From: Candidatus Lernaella stagnicola
GTDB lineage: Bacteria; Lernaellota; Lernaellaia; Lernaellales; Lernaellaceae
Direction of reading: 5' to 3'
NCBI GenBank assembly: GCA_030765525.1
Contig: JAVCCK010000010.1
Location: 434,001-498,000 of the forward strand
DNA length: 64,000 bases
Made by a program: the position numbers and the translations under genes. Shown in pieces: positions 17,179 to 24,913 of the stretch (position 1 is the stretch's first letter; each line of letters begins with the position of its first letter). The notes beneath the pieces were generated by a model. That model did not search any database. It had not been told where the DNA came from and worked only from the letters and a program-made list of their open reading frames with translations.

Positions 17179-17409
17179 ATGGCCATGAGTCGAGTTCACG
17201 TACAGCATCGAGACGGTTCGCCCGCGCGCCACGTGCGGGTAGTGCTGGGATTTTCCGGAATCGCCGGCGGGATGACCAAACCCGCGTTTACCGACGGCAG
17301 CGGCGACGCTGTCGTGGAACACTCGTCCACCGGCCGCGCGACGGTATATGTCTCCGGAAGCGACTGCGGCTCGTTCCACGCGCCCGGCACTTACGCCGCG
17401 ACCGTGTGA
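17179..17409 (+). CDS. Small unknown protein, 76 aa
   Basis: A strong GGGAGGTG ribosome site stands 6 bases before the ATG. The sequence (VHVQHRDGSPARHVRVVLGF, then TDGSGDAVVEHSS and ATVYVSG) resembles a single small beta-sandwich of the carboxypeptidase-regulatory or Ig-like type, in which a modification of a basic theme 'G.P...V.V.l....G....TD..G.a.v' is common. There is no signal peptide and one cysteine. It follows the exported cluster by 108 bases. AAGATTGGTT is present 25 bases upstream of the start and recurs before the next gene. Confidence 0.55.
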   Translation: MAMSRVHVQHRDGSPARHVRVVLGFSGIAGGMTKPAFTDGSGDAVVEHSSTGRATVYVSGSDCGSFHAPGTYAATV

Positions 17410-17569
17410 AAGCAACCGGACCTCCGCCGGAGTTGATCGCTGCGAACAGCCGGGTTACGGTATTGTCCAAGAAGTGACGAGTGTAGCTAGTCCCGGCCGG
17501 TAAAGATTGGTTCTTTACGGGTGAAGACTATCGAAAAGCCAAACACATCGTTCGCAAGGGGGAAACCGT

Positions 17570-18109
17570 ATGCCTTTCGTAAAACACGCGTTATGGGCCT
17601 TCCTGGCTATTTTTCTGGTAAGCGCCATGTTTGTTGCTTGCGGCGGCGATGACGAGGATGAAGAAACCGGCACGGACGACGACGCCGACGATGATGATGA
17701 CGCCGCTGATTGCGCCACGATGCCGGACATGGTCGTGGACCGCTTCACGTTTTACGACACCAGCGGCTTTTTCGGCACGGACTTTTCTTTCACCGAGATC
17801 GTGATCTGTAACGTCGGCGGCGCGGCGGCGCCCGCGAATTCCGTTTTCGGGTTTTATCTGGTAGCCAATGCCGACTTCACCGGCGATTACTACATCGTTG
17901 CGAAATCCAGCCCGCTGGTGGGCTTCGTCCCCGGCGACTGCCTCACGTTCACCCTAAACGCCACCTCGAGCGAAGTGGCTGAAGGGTACTACTACGTGTA
18001 CATCGTCGCCGACAGCCAGGACGACATCTCCGAGTGCAACGAATCCAACAACTGGGCCCGCTCCGAGGAAGCCATCTACGCCAAACCCGACGAGACAGAA
18101 CCGGTTTGA
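17570..18109 (+). CDS. Lipoprotein with Asp-rich tether and CARDB-like domain
   Basis: The signal peptide ends in the lipobox FVACGG, then comes an acidic tether of some 25 residues (Asp/Glu/Thr/Ala). The remaining ~130 residues read as one CARDB-type beta-sandwich: an opening DMVVDRFTFYD strand, ICNVGGAAAP ('v.N.G...a'), and the closing VADSQDDISECNESNNWA, which closely follows the CARDB ending 'vD....i.E.nE.NN'. CARDB modules occur in adhesive surface proteins. It is a single-domain surface lipoprotein with no enzyme part. A perfect palindrome follows the stop and may end the transcript. Confidence 0.75.
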   Translation: MPFVKHALWAFLAIFLVSAMFVACGGDDEDEETGTDDDADDDDDAADCATMPDMVVDRFTFYDTSGFFGTDFSFTEIVICNVGGAAAPANSVFGFYLVANADFTGDYYIVAKSSPLVGFVPGDCLTFTLNATSSEVAEGYYYVYIVADSQDDISECNESNNWARSEEAIYAKPDETEPV

Positions 18110-18131
18110 GCTCGCGGTCGACCGCGAGCTC
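18108..18131 (+). terminator. Perfect palindrome after the CARDB-like lipoprotein gene
   Basis: A 24-base perfect inverted repeat (arms GAGCTCGCGGTC) starts inside the TGA stop and is followed by TATCTTT. It could be an intrinsic terminator, although the T tract is short. Confidence 0.5.
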
Positions 18132-18157
18132 TATCTTTCCAGCGACCGTCTAGTTAG

Positions 18158-18295
18158 CGGCGTTGCGATTATTTCGATATTGTGACCGCCACCGGCCAAA
18201 AGACCATGGAAATTTTCAAGCGTTACGACACGGTGTCGAAGAAAGACCTCAAAACCCTCACCGCCGCCGAAGAAAAAGGCGAAGTTGATCCATAG
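18158..18295 (+). pseudogene. C-terminal remnant of a phage-type tyrosine integrase
   Basis: Reading this strand from 18158 to the TAG at 18293-18295 gives a peptide ending in ATGQKTMEIFKRYDTVSKKD. It reproduces the end of tyrosine recombinases, where 'tGHkt..vF.RY..vs..dL' carries the catalytic-site Gly-His and the nucleophile Tyr (here GQKT and RYDTVS). The catalytic His of GHKT has become Gln. An in-frame stop lies immediately upstream at 18155-18157, and nothing before it resembles the rest of an integrase. It is a decayed fragment left by a mobile element, next to the NACHT-nuclease gene, whose frame overlaps its end. Confidence 0.75.
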
Positions 18296-18344
18296 TCAGG
18301 TAAAGGACTATAAAACAAGGAAAACCTACCGCGAGGCGAAGGAC

Positions 18345-21300
18345 ATGCCGGGAGTTGAATTGAATCGCAGTTTTATTGACATCACGGATTCACATCAGGA
18401 ACCCGACGTCCGGATGATGGCGAGTATCCTGCAGCAGCTGGACCGCGCTCTGAATTGGACTGGCGTGTTACAACACAAGTACGCTGTCATTCTTGGTGAA
18501 GCCCTATCCGGAAAGACGTGGGAGTTTCGGAGACAAACCGAGCGGATTAACAGTAACGGCGGTGACGCATTCTTTTTCCTTCTCCGATCTTTGGCAAACG
18601 GCGACTACGAAGTTGCCTTGAGCGGCCCAGAGGAAGGCGAAAAATTGGAGAAGTGGAAAAGCTCAAATGGCGAAGCTTATTTTTTCTTGGATTCGCTTGA
18701 TGAAACGAAAATTGCAGGAAAGAGCCTGGACCTCGCATTACGCCACTTCGAGAACCGACTCGGCGCCAGCATCAATCGAGCACGTGTCTACATTTCGAGT
18801 CGATTTTCGGATTGGAGGCCTAACGCCGATCTCGAAATACTGAACGAATTTATAGAAAAAGTGGACAAAAAGAGTGACGGAATTGAAAACGACCAACATC
18901 AAAACGGCAACAGAGAATTCACCGCCCGAGTATTTCATCTTGGATGGTTGAACAATGAACAGATCCGGACAGTGGCTGAGTTCGAGACAAAGCGAGACGC
19001 GACAGGCTTCGCTGCGGCTGTGTACCGGGAAGGGGTTTCTGAACTCGTTGCCAGACCCGGGGACGTGCGATGGGCTGTACGCTTTTGGACAGAAAAAGGG
19101 CGCTTCGGCAGATATTCAGAAATAATTGAACACAATATCCAGCAGCGTCTTCAGGAACGAAGAGAGTTGGTTGAAAGCCTTTCGCCGCAAGAGTGTCAGG
19201 CGGCAGTCGAAGACTTAGCGCTCTTCGCGACTATGACGGGCTCCTTTTCTTTTCAAGTTCCTGATCATGGATCTTTTGCGGGAGAAATCGGGCAGCCGGT
19301 CAATGCGAGTGACATACTACAGTCTTGGAACAACGAAAAAATTGGCCGGTTGTTGAGGCTGGCAATATTTGACGTGGCAACATACGGACAGGTGAAGTTC
19401 CACGTGCGTCCGGTTCAAGAGTATCTCGCGGCCATGTCGCTGAAGGCGAAGTTCTCCGATGGTGTGGGTCAGAAAGAGATCGAACGTCTTTTCTTCGTCC
19501 AGAGTTTTGGAGCGACCGTAGTGCCGCGGCACCTTCACGAAACAGCAGCTTGGTTGGCAATAAAGATCGATTGGTTTCGAGAGCAGCTGGCGGATATTGC
19601 ACCGGAAATTTTGATTGACCTGGGAGACCCGTCTTCACTTCCGATAGATACAAAAAGAAAGCTCCTCCGAAAGTGGAATTTGAAAATGCGGGAGCGCCCA
19701 TACCAATGGCAGTGGTTCGGCGTCCACTCGTTGCGCCGGTTTGCTTCCGAAGAACTCGTGCCGGAAATCAACGAAATGCTCCTTTCCGAGGAAACTCATC
19801 ATCTTGCGAAACGAACCCTGTTGTCGTTGGCGGACGACGGTGGGCTTCAAGGAGCAGTGAAATCGTGCCTCGCATTGTTGAAAAACCGTCGTGAAAGGGA
19901 AATGCTAGGGGATTTGGCTTGTGACGCCGTTTGCGCCAATGGAAGCCGCTCGGAGAAGAGGGAGCTTGTGGAAACCGTCCTCGGGTTCCAAAACGTGCAA
20001 TATGCAATTTCAAACAGTGTTGCAAAGCGGTTATTTCCGGAAGTTCTGAAGCGAGAAGAATTGGTCGAAGTGATTAAAAAGACACGGCCTTTTCCGGATG
20101 AGAACACAACGACGTATTTCGAATTGTTTTTGGAAAACCAACTCCCTGAAAAATGCGACGTAGAAACGGCTAAGTTTATCCTCAGGGAGTTCGTGTTCAA
20201 GGCCAAAGCCGATGCGGGAACTAATGAGCGATGGAGGCTATGCCAGGAAGCGACAAGATGGACTGAGCGCATTGTGACTGGCTTGCTGGTAAAATTACTT
20301 GAAAACACAGAAAACACGGAGGAAATCGAAAACGCTCTGATCGCATTTAGAAACGAAGACACGCACGTGAGTTCGAGAAGACAGGCCTTGTTCAAACGTG
20401 TGGCGGAGGCATTGAAAGCGAATGCCGGGTGCAGGAGAGCGTTGTTTTGGCGGAACGTCGCTCAGGTACCAGAATCTGAAAGGAGCGGCCCGCCATACTA
20501 CCGCAATTTGAATTACCCGTTCAGAATCTTCCATTTGGATGAGTGGGACACCGATTGGTTGCTAGAGGATGCGGCAAGAAAAGAAAAGCGTTTAGATCGC
20601 CTTGTGGCATTCGAACTTGCATTGTGTTTTCTCGGACGTGTCAAAAACCTGAAGGCCGACCCCCGCGTCGAGGAATTAAGAAGGCAACACGTGGAACTAG
20701 ATGCGCGGTTTATGCGTTTTACGAACCCAAAGCCGTCTAATAGTTTCATGAAGACGCCCAGTCAGCGAAAAATTGAAATGTACGAAAGGAGAGATAAGGC
20801 AAAGCGTGAGGCAATGAAGAGCAGAACTGCGGAAATCGAAAAAGCCGCCGATGAGGAAGCTCTCCAGGAGCTCTATATCTATTGCCTCCAGAGAGTCATA
20901 AAAACGCAACTTGGCATCTCCAATCTGCGTCCGGTCATCGAGGAATACGGCGAAGAAACAGCAAACGCCGTCAAAGAGGGCGCTAAACGTTTCTGGAGGA
21001 AGCACCCCGTTCAAAAATTGACGTGCGGTAGTGTCGGATTGGCGTTGACGGGCTTGCTGTTCGAATTCCTTGGCGGATTGGATTTCGCGAGCATGCCGGA
21101 ACCGGATGTGGCCATTGCGACAGAGTTAGCTTTGGAAGAGAAAAACGAGTTCCCACCTTGGTTCGAGAATTTACTTGAAACAAGACCGGGAATCGTGAAA
21201 CCGCTTGTATCGAGAAGCTTGGAGGAGGAATTCACCAAACCCGAAGAAAGCCGCCCCCGGCGCCCAAATATCGAGAAAGTGCGTAAAGCTAGTTCAACCG

Positions 21301-22484
21301 TCCGATCAGTTTTTGAGGAGCAGATTTTCAATTTGTTGAAAACATCGGCGCCGCTTTCAACCGAAACACTGCAAAATGTCCTCGGAATCCTGGTTGATTC
21401 GGTTGAAGTGGACTGCGAAGACCTTTCAGCGAGGATTATTGTGCTTGCGAATGAATTCAGGCATTCACGAGATTCCTTTGTTCCTTTGTGGTGTGTGTTG
21501 TTTTGCGTAAGACCAAGTCATGCGATTGAAATGTGGGAAAGCATTAACTCAACTACCAGTGACGACGAAATCGACGATCTTAAACACGAAATATGTAAAT
21601 TCCTGAGTTTCTGGTCCAATGGACTTTGGCCGACTGAGTTTCCCAGAAACGATGCGAAACAATTGGGGTTTCTGATTGCGGGGTTGCACCCCGATGATAA
21701 ATCCACGAATGACGACTACTACGCGCGCCACTTTTTAAACGACGTGGAAAAGTGGCTTTGGAACACGAATTCGGAAACGACTGTCGCAGTATTCCGCGAA
21801 TTGTCGGAAAAGCCGTTGTTTCAGCATCGGAAGTATGAATTCCTCAGGAGTGCAGAAACGAAAGCACGGGAAGTTGGGAGTTGTCGGCCGTTCAGCATGG
21901 CACAGGTGAGAGATTGGTTGGGCAAAAAGAGTTTCGAACCACTTTTACCAGGCCAGCTTTTCCGAATCGCGAAGTGGCGAATAGAAGAGGCAAAAGCTGC
22001 AATTGAGAAAAACAGGTTCAGCCTTCGCAATGAACTCAGGGAAGGCGATGAAGCCGGATTCCAACGATGGTTGGCAAACGCCCTTGAAACGAACAGCCAC
22101 GGCCATTTCTCTGTTGTGCGCGAAGAAGAGGTCGACCAGAGGAAGAAACCAGACATCCGCCTTCATTCGACCAGTTTCATGTCGCCGATCGGTATCGAAA
22201 TGAAAATCGCGGACAATTGGACTGGGCCCAAATTGGCGGAGCGCCTAAGAAACCAACTAGTTGGTCAATATCTTTCTACACATGATGCTTTCTATGCGCT
22301 GTTCGTCGTCGCCTTCTTCGGACGGGGGAAAGAACGGTGGCAGATTAAAAGGGGGCACAATCTCGATTTCAGCGAACTGGTTGATGAACTCCGGGCGATC
22401 GCATCCGACATCGCAAAAGGAAATCCAGAAGTGTACGGTCTCGAGGTAATCGGAATCAATTTCCGGGATCCAAAAAAAGGTTAG
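18345..22484 (+). CDS. NACHT NTPase with C-terminal PD-(D/E)XK nuclease domain, predicted defence protein
   Basis: Predicted STAND/NACHT immune-type protein of about 1,379 residues. A Walker A GEALSGKT lies near residue 51, Walker B FLDSLDE near 115 (the NACHT 'LDGLDE' form), and a sensor-like VYISSRFSDWRP near 150. FHVRPVQEYLAAMSL near 350 matches the NACHT winged-helix ending. Residues ~370-1220 are long helical, probably HEAT/TPR-like sensor repeats with no enzyme motif. The last ~130 residues fit a PD-(D/E)XK nuclease: KPDIRL with Asp1270, then IEMKIAD with Glu1285 and Lys1287, and a following RNQLVGQYL helix. The base composition looks more AT-rich than its neighbours. The ATG at 18345 is preferred; a TTG at 18285 overlaps the integrase remnant. 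It appears to be a one-gene system. Confidence 0.85.
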   Translation: MPGVELNRSFIDITDSHQEPDVRMMASILQQLDRALNWTGVLQHKYAVILGEALSGKTWEFRRQTERINSNGGDAFFFLLRSLANGDYEVALSGPEEGEKLEKWKSSNGEAYFFLDSLDETKIAGKSLDLALRHFENRLGASINRARVYISSRFSDWRPNADLEILNEFIEKVDKKSDGIENDQHQNGNREFTARVFHLGWLNNEQIRTVAEFETKRDATGFAAAVYREGVSELVARPGDVRWAVRFWTEKGRFGRYSEIIEHNIQQRLQERRELVESLSPQECQAAVEDLALFATMTGSFSFQVPDHGSFAGEIGQPVNASDILQSWNNEKIGRLLRLAIFDVATYGQVKFHVRPVQEYLAAMSLKAKFSDGVGQKEIERLFFVQSFGATVVPRHLHETAAWLAIKIDWFREQLADIAPEILIDLGDPSSLPIDTKRKLLRKWNLKMRERPYQWQWFGVHSLRRFASEELVPEINEMLLSEETHHLAKRTLLSLADDGGLQGAVKSCLALLKNRREREMLGDLACDAVCANGSRSEKRELVETVLGFQNVQYAISNSVAKRLFPEVLKREELVEVIKKTRPFPDENTTTYFELFLENQLPEKCDVETAKFILREFVFKAKADAGTNERWRLCQEATRWTERIVTGLLVKLLENTENTEEIENALIAFRNEDTHVSSRRQALFKRVAEALKANAGCRRALFWRNVAQVPESERSGPPYYRNLNYPFRIFHLDEWDTDWLLEDAARKEKRLDRLVAFELALCFLGRVKNLKADPRVEELRRQHVELDARFMRFTNPKPSNSFMKTPSQRKIEMYERRDKAKREAMKSRTAEIEKAADEEALQELYIYCLQRVIKTQLGISNLRPVIEEYGEETANAVKEGAKRFWRKHPVQKLTCGSVGLALTGLLFEFLGGLDFASMPEPDVAIATELALEEKNEFPPWFENLLETRPGIVKPLVSRSLEEEFTKPEESRPRRPNIEKVRKASSTVRSVFEEQIFNLLKTSAPLSTETLQNVLGILVDSVEVDCEDLSARIIVLANEFRHSRDSFVPLWCVLFCVRPSHAIEMWESINSTTSDDEIDDLKHEICKFLSFWSNGLWPTEFPRNDAKQLGFLIAGLHPDDKSTNDDYYARHFLNDVEKWLWNTNSETTVAVFRELSEKPLFQHRKYEFLRSAETKAREVGSCRPFSMAQVRDWLGKKSFEPLLPGQLFRIAKWRIEEAKAAIEKNRFSLRNELREGDEAGFQRWLANALETNSHGHFSVVREEEVDQRKKPDIRLHSTSFMSPIGIEMKIADNWTGPKLAERLRNQLVGQYLSTHDAFYALFVVAFFGRGKERWQIKRGHNLDFSELVDELRAIASDIAKGNPEVYGLEVIGINFRDPKKG

Positions 22485-22540
22485 CCGCGCCTAAGAAAAA
22501 CAGTGGACATCTATATGAACACCGGGGATTTTTCGGCACG

Positions 22541-22573
22541 AAAAAAGGGATCAGACCGAATCGCCTAACCCCT
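22541..22573 (-). terminator. Intrinsic terminator of the tRNA transcript
   Basis: On the minus strand, GGGGUUAG can pair with CUGAUCCC (with G-U pairs) across a ~10-base loop, followed by six U. It lies 13 bases downstream of tRNA-Leu and would end the tRNA-Ala/tRNA-Leu transcript. It also faces the end of the NACHT gene. Confidence 0.65.
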
Positions 22574-22585
22574 TGAAATCATTTG

Positions 22586-22670
22586 TGCCGGAGGTCGGAA
22601 TCGAACCGACACGAGCGCAAGGCTCGCGGGATTTTGAGTCCCGTGCGTCTACCAATTTCACCACTCCGGC
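22586..22670 (-). tRNA. tRNA-Leu (anticodon CAA)
   Basis: The 85-base sequence folds as a class II tRNA. It has acceptor GCCGGAG pairing with CTCCGGC plus discriminator A, a D-loop with TTGGTAGACGC, an anticodon stem CGGGA/TCCCG enclosing CTCAAAA (anticodon CAA), a long variable arm, and a T arm GTCGGTTCGATTCCGAC. The CCA end is not encoded. It is probably co-transcribed with the tRNA-Ala 53 bases upstream. Confidence 0.95.
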
Positions 22671-22723
22671 GAGATAAAAAAGAGCGAATGTGCAAACTGG
22701 CGAGTCATGCGCCTCATACAACT

Positions 22724-22796
<73 letters not shown>

Positions 22797-22869
22797 GAAA
22801 CGGACGTTCTCTTTACCAAACTTCGCGTCAACTCGTCAAGCGTCAAACACCGGTGTTTCGCCTGTGTCC

Positions 22870-24849
22870 TCAGCCGTTTTGACCGCCGGCGCGACGCGAC
22901 TTGGAGCGTTCACTAAGCGCGCGAATCACCTCTTCGTTGCGCTCGACCGGAATCGACTTCTGCGCCTGTTCGATCCAGGCCTGCAAGGTTAGGTCGGCCT
23001 TTTCGCCAACCAACTCATCGCGCAACTCATCGCGCTTGACGCGGTATGCCGCGGGCGAAGGCTCGACGCGTTCTTTGAGCACTGCCACCACCACGCCGCT
23101 GCCCGCTTGGTAGGGCTTCTCGACCACGGGGCTGCCCGAGGTCAGCGCGAAGGCGGCGACTTGCAGTTCGGGCGCGGCGCCGACTTTCGGCACGGCGGTT
23201 TGCTGCCGCGCGAACAGACCGGTTTCTTGGATGTCCAAGCCGCGGGCGGTTGCGACGGCGTCGAATTTTTGGCCCGCGTTGAGCGCGGCGATGATCTGTT
23301 CACCCTTGGTTTGCAGGGCTTGTTGTTCAAGTTCTTTGCGTAGTTCTTCGCGCACCTTTTCGGCCACGTCGGCGAATTCCGGAATGTGTGATTCGACGAT
23401 GTTGGTCAGCTTGAACAAGAATATCTGGTCGCCGGTCACGAAGGGCTCGCTGATGTCGCCGGTTTGAAGCTGGAACAGATCGATAGCGGCGCGACGGCCG
23501 TTGCGGATACCGGGCACGCCTTCGTCCTTCGTGAAGGTTGAGGTGGAGACAACTTTCAAGCCGCGGTCGTTTCCGAAGCGAAGGATATCGGCGCCGGGAG
23601 TGAGTTCGGCTTTGGCGGCGTCGGCGTCGGCTTTCGCCATACGTCGGGCCTCAAGTGTTTTCACCCGGCGTTCGATACGCGCCTTCACATCTTCCAGGGC
23701 CAGGATACTTTCCGCGCGCTTTTCCAGCGTTTCGATGATGTGGAAACCGTAGGGCGACTCGACCACGCCCGAGCGCTTACCCGGCTCGAGGCTGAAGGCG
23801 GTTTCTTCAAAAACCTTGACCATGCGGCCGCGACCGAAGAAGCCCAGGTCGCCGCCCTTGTCCTTGGTGCCAGGATCTTCGCTGTATTTCTTGGCGAGTT
23901 CGGCAAAGTCGCCGCCGTCTTTGAGTTGGTCAAGAATATCTTCGGCTTTAATGCGCGCCGCCTCTTTGAGGGCGGTGTCGGCGTCGGCGTCGACGTTGAT
24001 CAGAATGTGGCGGGCGTGCGCTTGTTCGGGTTGCTTGAATTCCCGGTCGCGGTTCGCCTCATAGTATTGCGTAATTTGCGCCTCGGAGATCACGACGTCT
24101 TCGACGTAGCTGGAAGCGTCGAATACGGCATATTCTGCCTTGCGCTTTTCGGGCATCTTGAAGCGCTCTTTATCTTTTTCGAAGAAAGCGTTGGCGCTCT
24201 CGTCGGTGACCTTAACCTCGCCTTTCACCTTGTCGGGCTCGAGTTTGACGAAGCGCAAGTTGACCTTCAGTTCGCGGTTATCGAATTCTTCCTGCACTTC
24301 GGATTCGGCAACCTTGACCGAGGAAAGTACGAGAGAGCGCAGTTTCTGCCCGAGCAGTTGGCGGCGCAAATCGGTTTCGTAATCCGTGGGGCTGACTTTC
24401 TGCCGGCGCAGGATTTGGATGTAGCGCTCGCGGTTGAAACGCCCGTTCTGATAAAAGACGGGGTTCTTAACGATGGTGTTGCCGAGCTCCGCGTCGGTGA
24501 CCGTCAGGCCCATTTGCAGGGCGAGGCTTTGAATGACGCGCTCGGTGATCAGCTTGTTCAGGGCGATGCCGGTCATGTCCATGTTCGCCAAGAAACTGTC
24601 GGCCGATTCGCCGAATCGATCGCGGTACATCTTGGCAATGCTTTGTTCGGTATTGACCAGTACGCGCGCGCCGATAGGCACACCGTCAACCTGGGCCACC
24701 CAAGCTTGCTTGTTTTGACCGCCACGACCGGCCGTGCGGCCGACGTACGACATGGCGCCGAAACCAATAATAAAGCTAAGCGCAACCGCGCCGAGGAGGA
24801 TCTTGACAAGCAGCGACTGCTTGGATCGCCTTAAGATACTGAGAGCCAT
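22870..24849 (-). CDS. PpiD/SurA-type periplasmic peptidyl-prolyl isomerase
   Basis: An N-terminal membrane anchor (VKILLGAVALSFIIGFGAM, residues ~15-35) is followed by a SurA_N-like helical chaperone region. A parvulin domain at about residues 276-370 contains AHARHILI, DFAELAKKYSEDP, KGGDLGFFGRGRMV and PYGFHIIE, all hallmark rotamase segments. The rest is a helical chaperone region. At 659 residues it matches PpiD in size and layout. PpiD is anchored in the inner membrane near the Sec translocon and helps newly exported proteins fold. It fits a cell that exports the many lipoproteins and barrels seen here. The minus-strand start follows CAGGGG. Confidence 0.88.
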   Translation of the reverse strand: MALSILRRSKQSLLVKILLGAVALSFIIGFGAMSYVGRTAGRGGQNKQAWVAQVDGVPIGARVLVNTEQSIAKMYRDRFGESADSFLANMDMTGIALNKLITERVIQSLALQMGLTVTDAELGNTIVKNPVFYQNGRFNRERYIQILRRQKVSPTDYETDLRRQLLGQKLRSLVLSSVKVAESEVQEEFDNRELKVNLRFVKLEPDKVKGEVKVTDESANAFFEKDKERFKMPEKRKAEYAVFDASSYVEDVVISEAQITQYYEANRDREFKQPEQAHARHILINVDADADTALKEAARIKAEDILDQLKDGGDFAELAKKYSEDPGTKDKGGDLGFFGRGRMVKVFEETAFSLEPGKRSGVVESPYGFHIIETLEKRAESILALEDVKARIERRVKTLEARRMAKADADAAKAELTPGADILRFGNDRGLKVVSTSTFTKDEGVPGIRNGRRAAIDLFQLQTGDISEPFVTGDQIFLFKLTNIVESHIPEFADVAEKVREELRKELEQQALQTKGEQIIAALNAGQKFDAVATARGLDIQETGLFARQQTAVPKVGAAPELQVAAFALTSGSPVVEKPYQAGSGVVVAVLKERVEPSPAAYRVKRDELRDELVGEKADLTLQAWIEQAQKSIPVERNEEVIRALSERSKSRRAGGQNG

Positions 24850-24913
24850 GCAAAAAACCCCTGTTAATTCAAGCTCACGGAACGTGGAAAGCTACAACAG
24901 CGGTGTGTAAAAA

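Noticed and set aside
17681-17703. GAC/GAT tandem repeats as microsatellite or CRISPR-like arrays
   Set aside because: They are coding Asp-rich tethers in frame in several lipoproteins; no direct repeat/spacer structure was found anywhere in the window.
23740-24834. 364-aa open frame on the plus strand
   Set aside because: It lies fully inside the ppiD-like gene on the other strand, is rich in residues produced by antisense reading of GC-rich codons, and has no family features.
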